Positions 1 to 7,023 of a stretch of 22,721 nucleotides of DNA are shown here, in pieces; the first letter of the stretch is position 1; the number at the start of each line of letters is the position of its first letter. The notes below the pieces were generated by a model. It was not told the DNA's origin. It worked only from the letters and a program-made list of their open reading frames with translations, and searched no databases. The stretch spans positions 1 through 22,721 of the forward strand of contig WGAQ01000140.1 of assembly GCA_015494735.1 (NCBI GenBank). The letters are read 5' to 3'. A program made the position numbers and the translations under genes. Origin of the DNA: Caldifarciminota bacterium (GTDB taxonomy: Bacteria; Hydrothermota; Hydrothermia; LBFQ01; DSFT01).

Positions 1-2
1 CA

Positions 3-623
3 ATACAGGTCGAAGATTTCAGGGGTTTCGTCCTGGTCGATGATTATGCTCCTGTGGTTTTCGTAAATTCCTCTGATGCCATCTCAGCACAGATATTCAC
101 ACTAATGCACGAACTGGCCCATATCTGGATTGGTAAGAGTGCGGCATTCGACCTTCGAGATCTCGCTCCCGCCGATAACCCTGTTGAAAAACTATGCAAC
201 CGCATCGCGGCGGAAATACTGGTGCCCGAAGAACAATTGAAATATGACTGGTCCGAAGCAATTTTGATAGAAGATGAAAACCCATTCACTTACCTCGCAT
301 CCAGATATAAAGTAAGCGAAATAGTCATTGCAAGAAGGCTCAAAGACCTGAAGTTGATTTCGAAAAAAGAGTTTCAGGAATTTTATCGGGATTATCAACG
401 AAGATTGAAAAACAGGGAAGAAGATTCCACATCGGGCGGCGAATTCTATAGAACTCTCAAAAATCGATTGGGAGAAAGATTCAGCAGGATGGTAATAGAA
501 GCAGTGCGCTCCGGGGATATAACATACCGGGAAGCATATAGACTTACGGGGGTACATGGAAGGGCCTTCGACAGTTTTGTCAGGGAAGACGAAGGCCAGG
601 TATGGATGGCCAATCAGCCATGA
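3..623 (+). CDS. ImmA/IrrE-family metallopeptidase, 5' end outside window
   Basis: The reading frame is open from base 3, so the gene enters from the left edge. The visible part begins FRGFVLVDDYAPVVFVN and runs into a zinc-protease motif HELAH (bases about 108-122), the hallmark order of the ImmA/IrrE (DUF955) family. The GTG at 54 is internal, because family-conserved residues lie upstream of it. Family members cleave or unseat a repressor, often the XRE-type HTH fused at their own N-terminus or encoded next door; whether an HTH is present here cannot be seen. The C-terminal half is an alpha-helical region rich in Lys/Arg/Glu ending with a YREAYRLTGVHG helix, also typical of longer COG2856-type members. 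It converges on the DUF1931 gene with a hairpin between them. Confidence 0.85.
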   Translation: MQVEDFRGFVLVDDYAPVVFVNSSDAISAQIFTLMHELAHIWIGKSAAFDLRDLAPADNPVEKLCNRIAAEILVPEEQLKYDWSEAILIEDENPFTYLASRYKVSEIVIARRLKDLKLISKKEFQEFYRDYQRRLKNREEDSTSGGEFYRTLKNRLGERFSRMVIEAVRSGDITYREAYRLTGVHGRAFDSFVREDEGQVWMANQP

Positions 624-634
624 AATTAGAGAAA

Positions 635-655
635 GGGCCGGATGGGGGCCGGCCC
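635..655. terminator. Hairpin between convergent genes
   Basis: GGGCCGG and CCGGCCC form a perfect 7-bp stem around a 7-nt loop, placed 12 nt after the stop of the ImmA/IrrE gene and 2 nt after the stop of the opposing DUF1931 gene. No U-tract follows on either strand. It is probably a shared bidirectional terminator; this function is inferred from position. Confidence 0.55.
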
Positions 656-656
656 A

Positions 657-1097
657 TCAGAGGGTGTAATCCAGAATTCTCTCCGCCCTCTCTATTTCCT
701 CCACGCTGGGCTTTCTCCCTTCCACACCCAGCTCCCTCATCACGTGCCCCACGATAACGAACAGGGTACCCACGAGGGTGGGCATATTCTCCTCCACCTC
801 TTCGTCGAACTTCATTGTGGTCTTCGCCCTTATGGCAGCGATTACGGGGTCCACATCAACCGCCTCCTTCAACTCATCGAAGGCCTTCATGGAATTCTTC
901 AGGCCCTTGGTTATGGGGAAATCGGACAGGGTCAGGGTATCCCTGCCATTGCTCTTTGCATTCTCCTCGGCCACTTCTATCATGTCGTTGAACTTCTTTT
1001 CGACTATTTCCAGAATCCTCTTGGCCTTGTTCTTATCCAGGTCCAGAGAACAGCACTTTCTGAAGAGTTGCTCCATCTTCTTGTATCCAATGAGCAT
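657..1097 (-). CDS. DUF1931 double histone-fold protein
   Basis: A 146-aa acidic/basic helical protein with the layout of the DUF1931 family (Aquifex aq_328 type), which folds as two fused histone folds, a pseudodimer. Visible features are a first half with helices around residues 18-50 and the strand-like DTLTLSDFPITKG segment, and a second half (residues about 75-146) repeating the helix-strand-helix pattern with RKPSVEEIERAERILDYTL as the last elements. The family role is unproven; relatedness to archaeal histones suggests nucleic-acid or protein binding. Start chosen at ATG 1097 because an AAGGAGG Shine-Dalgarno sits 7 nt upstream. A -10 box lies at 1121-1127 and a perfect palindrome at 1156-1171, so it is plausibly regulated. 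Length is normal for the family. Confidence 0.8.
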   Translation of the reverse strand: MLIGYKKMEQLFRKCCSLDLDKNKAKRILEIVEKKFNDMIEVAEENAKSNGRDTLTLSDFPITKGLKNSMKAFDELKEAVDVDPVIAAIRAKTTMKFDEEVEENMPTLVGTLFVIVGHVMRELGVEGRKPSVEEIERAERILDYTL

Positions 1098-1104
1098 GGT
1101 TCTA

Positions 1105-1112
1105 CCTCCTTT
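1105..1112 (-). promoter_or_regulatory. Strong Shine-Dalgarno of DUF1931 gene
   Basis: AAGGAGG followed by 7 nt and ATG 1097. It matters because most genes in this window lack any Shine-Dalgarno. Confidence 0.8.
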
Positions 1113-1120
1113 TGGATAAA

Positions 1121-1127
1121 ATTTTAA
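1121..1127 (-). promoter_or_regulatory. -10 box TTAAAAT of DUF1931 gene
   Basis: TTAAAAT on the minus strand ends 23 nt before the start codon, leaving room for a short leader with the Shine-Dalgarno. A TTGTCA hexamer at 1147-1152 could be a loosely spaced -35. Confidence 0.5.
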
Positions 1128-1155
1128 TGCTTAACTTATGTTTCCTTGACAACAA

Positions 1156-1171
1156 GACTGAACGTTCAGTC
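1156..1171. promoter_or_regulatory. Perfect 16-bp palindrome, probable operator
   Basis: GACTGAACGTTCAGTC is a perfect inverted repeat with no spacer. The TGAAnnTTCA-type core resembles operators of TetR-family regulators. It sits just upstream of the putative -35 of the DUF1931 gene and between that promoter and a plus-strand -10-like box at 1197. No TetR gene is in the window. Confidence 0.55.
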
Positions 1172-1208
1172 AACAGATGTGCAGAAGGTGTTAAAATATA
1201 ACAATTTT

Positions 1209-1283
1209 ATGCGGTGTTGTTATCGAAAATCGTTTGCAAAAATCGAGCAAGAGTTTATCCATCAAAGATTTGAGTTATCCTAA
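1209..1283 (+). CDS. Possible leaderless 24-aa small ORF
   Basis: ATG CGG TGT TGT ... TCC TAA encodes MRCCYRKSFAKIEQEFIHQR plus four residues (FELS). TATAAC at 1197-1202 lies exactly 6 nt before the ATG, the same spacing seen at several annotated leaderless genes here. There is no recognisable family, and codon use is more AT-rich than neighbouring genes. It may simply be intergenic DNA. Confidence 0.25.
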   Translation: MRCCYRKSFAKIEQEFIHQRFELS

Positions 1284-1299
1284 TTTGTTCCTTTAAACT
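1270..1299 (+). promoter_or_regulatory. Promoter of nucleotidyltransferase-like gene
   Basis: TTGAGT (1270-1275), 16 nt, then TTTAAACT (1292-1299). The -10 box ends 6 nt before ATG 1306, so the transcript should begin at or almost at the start codon. Confidence 0.6.
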
Positions 1300-1305
1300 T
1301 TGTCC

Positions 1306-1683
1306 ATGTCAAAGGAATTACTGCATAATGCAAAAGAATTAATAAACGATTTACGCATCAAAAAATACTCTGCTATTCTCTACCAGCATGGCGGCTCCTG
1401 GGACGACGACGAAGCCGACCTCCTCATCATATCCGAGGAACTCCCCTCCAACACCGAGAGGCGTCAGGTCCTGATATACGATGTGAGTTATAACTATCTG
1501 GATATCGAGGTCATCGGCTGGACATACGACGAGTACAAGAAGCGCAGGAAGAAAGCCGAAGCCTTCATCCACAAGATACTCCAGAACGCCATCATCATAA
1601 AGGACGACTACGAAATCTTCGGAAAGAACGGCAGGAACGGAGTAAAGGAGTTAGCAGAGGCTGAGGCGGGAGCCAACGTCTGA
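1306..1683 (+). CDS. Nucleotidyltransferase-fold protein, active site degenerate
   Basis: A 125-aa protein. Residues about 20-40 read YSAILYQHGGSWDDDEADLLIIS, matching the position of the GSxxxGxxxxxSDxDLLV signature of MNT-type minimal nucleotidyltransferases, and the later IEVIGWTYDEYKKR plus LQNAIIIKDD follow the family order (strand with third acidic residue, then the 'pTpeEf' helix). The canonical GS-RG-SD-D spacing is altered, so catalytic activity is uncertain. ATG 1306 is preferred over the TTG at 1300 because it fits the leaderless spacing from the -10 box. No HEPN partner is adjacent. The first 85 nt are clearly more AT-rich than the rest. The downstream alkyltransferase frame overlaps or abuts its end, so the two are probably co-transcribed. 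Confidence 0.6.
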   Translation: MSKELLHNAKELINDLRIKKYSAILYQHGGSWDDDEADLLIISEELPSNTERRQVLIYDVSYNYLDIEVIGWTYDEYKKRRKKAEAFIHKILQNAIIIKDDYEIFGKNGRNGVKELAEAEAGANV

Positions 1684-1732
1684 AAGGGGGCTCCTCTGCG
1701 GGGTCTTCGAAAGCCCCATAGGGCCCATTCAC

Positions 1733-2128
1733 GTGGCCCACGATGGTGAAATCGTAAAGAGGATTTCATTCTTACCCCTGTGTGTATCTAAAAGTACACC
1801 CCTCCCATCCCTCTGGGAATTCCTCGAAGATTACTTCCACCGCAGAATATGGCGCATATTCCGGTCCATAGACTGGAGCGTAATTCCCCGGAATCACAGA
1901 CCCATACTCCGATACCTTCAGGAAAACGTCCCCTTTGGCAAGACCATCACGTATGGGGAGTTATATCCCCCATCCCCCCGATTCGCAGGGCAGGTCCTCA
2001 GGCGAAATCCTTATCCCATCGTCATACCCTGCCACAGGGTGGTGGCCAGGAGGGGTCCGGGTGGATTCACCCCCTCTCTGGAAATCAAAATGAAACTGTT
2101 AGAGCACGAAGGCATATCCATAGGGTGA
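1733..2128 (+). CDS. ogt: Methylated-DNA-protein cysteine methyltransferase (Ogt/MGMT)
   Basis: Suicide DNA-repair protein transferring the alkyl group from O6-alkylguanine to its own cysteine. The C-terminal domain is complete: VPFGKTITYGEL wing/helix, RRNPYPIVIPCHRVV with acceptor Cys at residue 100 of this reading, then GFTPSLEIKMKLLEHEG. The first standard start codon in frame is GTG 1733, but the frame is open back to 1655, and the residues encoded just upstream (GVFESPIGPIH, about 1700-1732) match the usual family N-terminus 'f.tp.Gpi.la'. The real start is therefore probably upstream at a non-standard codon such as CTG 1661, with AAAGGAG at 1644-1650 as ribosome site, or the sequence carries an indel. 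It is probably co-expressed with the preceding gene. Confidence 0.85.
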   Translation: MAHDGEIVKRISFLPLCVSKSTPLPSLWEFLEDYFHRRIWRIFRSIDWSVIPRNHRPILRYLQENVPFGKTITYGELYPPSPRFAGQVLRRNPYPIVIPCHRVVARRGPGGFTPSLEIKMKLLEHEGISIG

Positions 2129-2136
2129 GCCATCTG

Positions 2137-2142
2137 TATAAT
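2137..2142 (+). promoter_or_regulatory. -10 box TATAAT of ABC operon, leaderless
   Basis: Consensus TATAAT ends 9 nt before ATG 2152. I see no -35 consensus and no Shine-Dalgarno. Predicts a leaderless or 1-4 nt leader transcript for the four-gene operon. Confidence 0.7.
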
Positions 2143-2151
2143 TTCATCGTT

Positions 2152-2811
2152 ATGGGAAAGATTTACCGAGCCTTCTTCGCATCCCTGCTCACGGCAGGTC
2201 TGGCGTACGGGCAGAATTACTTCTGGGATTTCGAGGATGTTCCCGCGGGAAGCATCCCGCCGGGATGGAAGGTGGAAGCCACCCGTCAGAGGGGACCCCT
2301 CCCCACATGGAAGGTAATCATCGATTCTTCCGCCCCATCAGGAACGAAGGTTCTGGCAATGGTCAGGCCCAATCACCGCTCCGCAGGAACGTTCAACCTG
2401 TGCTGGACGGATTCGGTGCAGATGGAAGACGGTATCCTGGAAGTGAAGTTCAGGGCCATAAGGGGAAAGATAGACAGGGGCGGCGGTATAATGTGGCGGG
2501 TAAAGGACAGGAACAACTATTACGTGGCAAGGTACAATCCGCTGGAGAACAACTTCCGCATCTACTACGTGAAGAATGGCAAGCGGGTGATGATTGCCAG
2601 CGCAGAGATTTCCCTCCCGGCCGGTAAATGGCACACCATGAAGATAGTCCAGAGGGGCGACAGATTCGAGGGCTACCTCAACGGGCGGAAGTTCCTCAGC
2701 GGACGGGACAGGCACATAAGAGGGGCTGGAGGTGTGGGCCTGTGGACCAAAGCCGATGCCGTCACCCGATTCGATGACTTCAGAGTGGAAGTAATGGGGA
2801 GGGAGAAATGA
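2152..2811 (+). CDS. Secreted concanavalin-like (LamG/DUF1080-type) protein
   Basis: A 219-aa protein. It begins with an export signal (MGKIYRAFFASLLTAGLAYG, then Q), followed by a single beta-rich domain opening WDFEDVPAGSIPPGW and containing GGIMWRVKDRNNYYVARYNP, PAGKWHTMKIVQRGDRFEGYLNGRK and GGVGLWTKADAVTRFDDFRV. This order is typical of the concanavalin-A-like lectin/glucanase fold called DUF1080 or 3-keto-disaccharide hydrolase-like. Such domains bind or act on carbohydrate, but no catalytic residues can be assigned. ATG 2152 is chosen from the signal peptide and the TATAAT 9 nt upstream; the frame is open further upstream only by chance, across the alkyltransferase gene. The stop overlaps the next gene's start (ATGA), indicating one operon with the importer. 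Confidence 0.75.
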   Translation: MGKIYRAFFASLLTAGLAYGQNYFWDFEDVPAGSIPPGWKVEATRQRGPLPTWKVIIDSSAPSGTKVLAMVRPNHRSAGTFNLCWTDSVQMEDGILEVKFRAIRGKIDRGGGIMWRVKDRNNYYVARYNPLENNFRIYYVKNGKRVMIASAEISLPAGKWHTMKIVQRGDRFEGYLNGRKFLSGRDRHIRGAGGVGLWTKADAVTRFDDFRVEVMGREK

Positions 2812-3809
2812 GACAGGCATTCCTCCTGATTGCGGCCTTTTTGCTCTCATGCTCGAGGGGGGAAAAGGAAGAGAATGTGGTTGTGGTCTATGTTTCGGAG
2901 GACAGGGTCTTCTCCGAGCCCATACTGAAGGACTTTGAAAGGGAAACCGGCATAAAGGTGAAAGCCATATACGATACAGAAGAATCCAAGAGCACGGGTC
3001 TCATGAACAGACTCATCGCCGAGAAGGAGCACCCCCGCGCCGACGTCTACTGGGCGAACGAGCCCATACGGGCGGAGGTTCTGAAGCAGAAGGGCCTCCT
3101 TCAACCCTACATATCCCCCAATGCAGGAGGCATTCCGGAGCAGTTCAGGGACCCGGAGGGCTACTGGACCGGCTTCTCCGCAAGGGCGAGAGTTCTGATA
3201 GTCAACAGGTCTGTGGAGGAAAAGCCCCATTCCATAATGGACTACGTGAATCCGAAGTGGAAGGGAAGGGCCGTCATAGCCAATCCCCTCTTTGGCACCA
3301 CCACCGTTCACATGGCGGTCCTCTTCACCCTGTGGGGGAATGAGAAGGCAAAGGACTTCCTGAACAGGATGAAGGAGAATCAGGTGAAAATCTCCTCCAG
3401 CAATGGAGAAAGCGCAGACCTGGTGGCATCGGGGCAGTTCGACTTCGCTCTGGTGGACAACGACGATGCAATAAGCCGCATGAGGAGGGGGGAGCCCGTG
3501 GAGATGGTATTTCCGGACCAGGGGGAGGGGGAGATGGGAGTTCTCCTGCTGCCCAATGCGGTGATGCTCATAAAGGGGGCACCCCATCCGGAGAATGGCA
3601 GGAAACTGGTGGATTATCTCCTTTCGAAGGAGACGGAGAGGAAACTGGCATTCGCGGATTGTGCCCAGATACCTCTGCACTCAGGCGTGGACATGCCCCC
3701 GGAACTGGAAGACATCAGCAGATTGAAGACGGTTGAAGTGAACTACGGAGAGGTGGCCCGAAAACTGGAGGAAATACAGCCGATTCTCAGGAAATGGGTG
3801 GGCTACTGA
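2808..3809 (+). CDS. ABC transporter substrate-binding lipoprotein, Fe(III)-type
   Basis: A 333-aa periplasmic binding protein. The N-terminus has a lipoprotein signal with lipobox LLSC, so the mature protein is anchored by Cys 15. The body reads VVVVYVSEDRVFSEPILKDFERETGIKV, then ADVYWANEPIRAEVLKQKGLLQPYISP, characteristic of the FbpA/FutA (SBP_bac_6-type) group that captures ferric iron; related clusters bind phosphonates or thiamine, so the ligand is not certain. The hinge and second lobe are intact (SSSNGESADLVASGQFDFALVDND). Length is normal. It overlaps the upstream gene by 4 nt and its TGA is directly followed by the permease ATG, so translation is probably coupled. Confidence 0.85.
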   Translation: MRQAFLLIAAFLLSCSRGEKEENVVVVYVSEDRVFSEPILKDFERETGIKVKAIYDTEESKSTGLMNRLIAEKEHPRADVYWANEPIRAEVLKQKGLLQPYISPNAGGIPEQFRDPEGYWTGFSARARVLIVNRSVEEKPHSIMDYVNPKWKGRAVIANPLFGTTTVHMAVLFTLWGNEKAKDFLNRMKENQVKISSSNGESADLVASGQFDFALVDNDDAISRMRRGEPVEMVFPDQGEGEMGVLLLPNAVMLIKGAPHPENGRKLVDYLLSKETERKLAFADCAQIPLHSGVDMPPELEDISRLKTVEVNYGEVARKLEEIQPILRKWVGY

Positions 3810-5336
3810 ATGGACAGGCGCATCCTCCCTGCTATCATCCTCCTCATACTCTTCTTCATCGGACTTCTTCCCCTTTCGACCCTCCTATTTTCCCCTCTCC
3901 TGAAGGGCGGGAGCTGGGGAATCTACATGGAGGCCTTCACGACGCGGAACAGCCTCAATCTGCTGGGGAGGAGTATAGTACTCTCGACATCGGTTTCCCT
4001 TCTCGCGGGTGCGGTGGGAACACCTCTGGGGCTTCTCCTGTCCCGCACGGACCTGCCCGCCAGGCGCCTCTTCGCTGCCATATTCACCATTCCCCTCCTG
4101 ATTCCGCCCTATGCGAATGCGATAGCGTGGTTCGATATCCTCCATAAGGCGGGATTATCCGGAATCCTGTTCGGATTTCCTGGAGTTGTATTCGTGCTCA
4201 CCTTCAGTTTCTATCCCATCGTCATGCTCCTGTCCATGGCCCATTCCAGAGCCATAGAATCCCATCTCGAGGAGGCAGCCCTCCTCCATGCGCCGTGGTT
4301 TACGGTAATCGGGAAGATTACCCTTCCCCTGATGAAGTTCTCCATCCTCCTGGGAATGGCCCTCGTCTTCCTCCTGTCCATGGGGGAGATAGGGGTCCCC
4401 ACTTTCCTGCGCTATCCCGTGTATCCGGTGGAAATTCTCTCCCACTTCTCCGCCTTCTACGACTTCCACAGGGCGGCGGCCAGTTCCATACCCCTCCTTC
4501 TCATCGCCCTCCTCCTGATGATTCCCCTTGCAGGGGGCATGGACAGCACCCCCATAACCATGAAGGGAACATCTCTGAGAATTCCGATTGAGGGAAAATG
4601 GCGGTCAATTCTGCTCACCATCATCGCAACGGGAGCCTTTCTCGTCCTCCTCCCCTATGCAGCCCTCCTGCACTCCATGGGTACCGGAAATCCCGGTGAA
4701 GTCCTCCAGATAGCAGGAGACAGCCTCCTCAGGAGCATCGCGCTGGCCGGTACCGGAGCCACGATTATAACCGCACTGGGGTCCATAATGGGCTATGTCA
4801 TTGCCAGGAGATTCCCCATGAGCGGGTGGATTCAGGCGATAGTCCTCCTTCTCTTCGCCCTGCCGGGTGCTGTGATGGGGGTGGGCATCATAGGACTGTG
4901 GAACAGGCCCATCACCGAATGGTTTTATGCTTCCCCCCTCATCATCCTGATGGGCTATGTGGCGAGGTACATCGTCCTCGGAGTGGTGGCGTCAACGGCG
5001 GGTATCGCTATGATTCCATCGTCCCTCGAAGAGGCAGCGACCCTCCACGGAGCGGGCACTGCCCGAATACTCACGGGAATCCTCATGCCCCTCACGGGGA
5101 GGTTCCTCATCGCGGGATGGTTCCTGTCGTTCGTCTTCTGCTTCCGGGATTTCGACACCACCTTCCTGCTCCAGCCCGCCGGATGGGACACACTGCCCGT
5201 GCTTCTCTTTACTTATATGGCCAACGGGGAACCCCGAACAGTGGCAGGCATTGCAGGGATAATGGCCCTATCGAGTCTAACAGTGGCCGCAGCAGGACTG
5301 ATAACGACGGGGTTTCTGAGGCAATGGCGCACATAG
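3810..5336 (+). CDS. ABC transporter permease, two fused halves, Fe(III)-type
   Basis: A 508-aa integral membrane protein with about 12 hydrophobic segments, made of two homologous permease halves in one chain as in FbpB/SfuB. Each half has the cytoplasmic loop that docks on the ATPase: EEAALLHAPWFTVIGKITLP in the first and EEAATLHGAGTARILTGILMP in the second, both variants of the EAA motif. It forms the translocation channel for the substrate delivered by the upstream lipoprotein. The start codon follows the upstream stop with no gap. The 3' end overlaps the ATPase gene by 13 nt, a strong sign of a single transcript and coupled translation. Confidence 0.9.
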   Translation: MDRRILPAIILLILFFIGLLPLSTLLFSPLLKGGSWGIYMEAFTTRNSLNLLGRSIVLSTSVSLLAGAVGTPLGLLLSRTDLPARRLFAAIFTIPLLIPPYANAIAWFDILHKAGLSGILFGFPGVVFVLTFSFYPIVMLLSMAHSRAIESHLEEAALLHAPWFTVIGKITLPLMKFSILLGMALVFLLSMGEIGVPTFLRYPVYPVEILSHFSAFYDFHRAAASSIPLLLIALLLMIPLAGGMDSTPITMKGTSLRIPIEGKWRSILLTIIATGAFLVLLPYAALLHSMGTGNPGEVLQIAGDSLLRSIALAGTGATIITALGSIMGYVIARRFPMSGWIQAIVLLLFALPGAVMGVGIIGLWNRPITEWFYASPLIILMGYVARYIVLGVVASTAGIAMIPSSLEEAATLHGAGTARILTGILMPLTGRFLIAGWFLSFVFCFRDFDTTFLLQPAGWDTLPVLLFTYMANGEPRTVAGIAGIMALSSLTVAAAGLITTGFLRQWRT

Positions 5337-6046
5337 AGTTGAAAGAGGTCTCCAGGTATTACGGGGAGCGTCCGGCTGTGATGAATCTGACCCTGTCCAT
5401 TGCCCGGGGAGAGAGACTGGTCCTGTTCGGCCCTTCCGGATGTGGGAAAACCACGGTTCTGCGTCTCATCGCCGGCCTCATCCCTCCCGATTCGGGCGAG
5501 ATATGGATAGATGGGAGACTGGCTTCCAGAAATGAAAAAATTCTCATGAAACCCCACGAAAGAAACGCATCGATGGTGTTTCAGGACCTCGCCCTCTGGC
5601 CCCACATGACGGTAAGGGAAAACCTCCAATTCGCCCTCCGGTTCCGGAAGATTCCACCCGGGGAAAGGGAAAATCGGATAAGGGAAACACTGCGCACGAT
5701 GGGGATGGAGGAATATGCAGATGTCAAACCCTCCCATCTCTCCGGAGGACAGCAGCAGAGAGTGGCCATAGCGAGGGCCCTCATCACCAGACCCCGGATT
5801 CTCCTGCTGGATGAGCCCTTCTCCAGTCTGGACCTGGAAACTGCGTACAGAATCAGGAGCGAAATACTGAAACTGCAGAAGGAATTGAAATTCACCCTGA
5901 TTCACGTAACCCACGACAGGGACGAAGCCCTCCACATGGCGGACAGGGTGGCCTTCATGAGGAACGGGAAAGTGGTTAAAATGTCCGGAGTGGAAGAAGC
6001 AGGGGCATACTTCGAAGAGTTGAAGAAGAGGGTGCAGGGGGATTGA
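5324..6046 (+). CDS. ABC transporter ATP-binding protein, short form
   Basis: A 240-aa ATPase energising the importer. It has every core motif: Walker A GPSGCGKT (36-43), Q-loop Gln 87, signature LSGGQ (139-143), Walker B ILLLDEP (159-165), D-loop and switch His 197 in THDRDEAL. Sequence is closest in style to the FbpC/PotA importer class, but those usually have a further 100 or so residues forming a TOBE regulatory domain, absent here; the chain stops about 40 residues after the switch histidine. ATG 5324 is chosen because MAHIELKEVSRYYG is the standard N-terminus. It overlaps the permease gene by 13 nt and is the last gene of the operon. Confidence 0.9.
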   Translation: MAHIELKEVSRYYGERPAVMNLTLSIARGERLVLFGPSGCGKTTVLRLIAGLIPPDSGEIWIDGRLASRNEKILMKPHERNASMVFQDLALWPHMTVRENLQFALRFRKIPPGERENRIRETLRTMGMEEYADVKPSHLSGGQQQRVAIARALITRPRILLLDEPFSSLDLETAYRIRSEILKLQKELKFTLIHVTHDRDEALHMADRVAFMRNGKVVKMSGVEEAGAYFEELKKRVQGD

Positions 6047-6051
6047 ACCTT

Positions 6052-6057
6052 TATAAT
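6052..6057 (+). promoter_or_regulatory. -10 box TATAAT of DUF5694-like gene
   Basis: TATAAT ends 11 nt before ATG 6069 and lies 5 nt after the ATPase stop codon. No Shine-Dalgarno. The predicted leader is about 4-5 nt. Confidence 0.65.
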
Positions 6058-6068
6058 TCCACAGAACG

Positions 6069-6992
6069 ATGAAAGTTCTGGTGTTAGGTACGGTTCACTT
6101 CGGTGAAAGTTCAGACTTCCGCAGGTGGGATGCCCGAAGGCCTTCCACGGGGACTTTCGATACCCTGCTCAACACCCTAACGGCATTCAAGCCTGAGGCC
6201 ATATTCGTCGAATACCCTGCACCTTCAGAGCTGGCCCTGAGCAGTCAGGTGAGCGAAAACAGCAGACGCATATTTTCCCTGTCCGAAGAAATCCGGAAAG
6301 AGCTGGGAATCGATTGGTACGGGGCCCGTGAAAAAGCCCGCCATCTCCTGAGAGATGGGGAATTCGGGCAGGCGATACCCTATCTTCTGGCCCTCTACGA
6401 TGTGCCCTCGGCTCTGCTGAACTGGAAGCGTCTTACTCCGGACGAAAGGGAGAGCCTGCCACGGAAAGTTGCAGAGTACCTGGAAAGTGTAAGCAACCCT
6501 TCCGACGAAATGAACCTCATTGCCATTCCCCTGGCCCTCAAACTAAACCACACGCGCCTTTACGGCATGGATGCTATGGTCGAAGATGTACCCCCGGCTC
6601 TTGTGGATGAACTCAATGCCCTTTTCAACCGATTGAATGAGGAGGGCAGGTTCAGGCAGTTGAATGACACCTTCGAGGAGATAAAGGCCGTTTTCTTAAA
6701 GTCCCTTGAGAAGGGTGACCTTCTGGAATTCTACAGGTACATCAACTCCCGACAGGTTCTGGAGAGCATCGAAAAGCAGTGGGATATTCTGTCCAGATTC
6801 GGTGGTAAATTGGGGAATATGAAGGTGCGAAGCTGGCTGGCCCGGAACATGAGGATGGCATCCCACATCCTGGAAAATATGGCCCATCTTTCCGCAGACA
6901 GGGCTCTGGTTCTGGTGGGCGCCTCCCATAATCTGCCCCTCGAAAGAATCCTGACAGCAGCCGGTGTGGAAGTTATTCATGGAGTTCCCTGA
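6069..6992 (+). CDS. TraB/DUF5694-like protein
   Basis: A 307-aa protein that opens MKVLVLGTVHF, followed by a segment ending KPEAIFVEYP and closing with RALVLVGASHNLPLERIL. This GT-H-F / E / H arrangement is that of the TraB/ChaN/EreA-like fold, best matching DUF5694 proteins, which are predicted metal- or haem-dependent hydrolase-like proteins of unknown substrate. The middle is alpha-helical. There is no signal peptide, so it should be cytoplasmic. It has its own leaderless-type promoter, so it is not simply the fifth gene of the importer operon. No functional link to neighbours is evident. Confidence 0.65.
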   Translation: MKVLVLGTVHFGESSDFRRWDARRPSTGTFDTLLNTLTAFKPEAIFVEYPAPSELALSSQVSENSRRIFSLSEEIRKELGIDWYGAREKARHLLRDGEFGQAIPYLLALYDVPSALLNWKRLTPDERESLPRKVAEYLESVSNPSDEMNLIAIPLALKLNHTRLYGMDAMVEDVPPALVDELNALFNRLNEEGRFRQLNDTFEEIKAVFLKSLEKGDLLEFYRYINSRQVLESIEKQWDILSRFGGKLGNMKVRSWLARNMRMASHILENMAHLSADRALVLVGASHNLPLERILTAAGVEVIHGVP

Positions 6993-6999
6993 GGGAAAA

Positions 7000-7015
7000 G
7001 GAGCGAAAACGCTCC
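7000..7015. terminator. Hairpin between convergent genes
   Basis: GGAGCG AAAA CGCTCC is a perfect 6-bp stem with a tetraloop, 8 nt after the DUF5694-like gene and 9 nt after the end of tkt on the other strand. No U-tract. A shared terminator is inferred. Confidence 0.55.
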
Positions 7016-7023
7016 AGAACATA

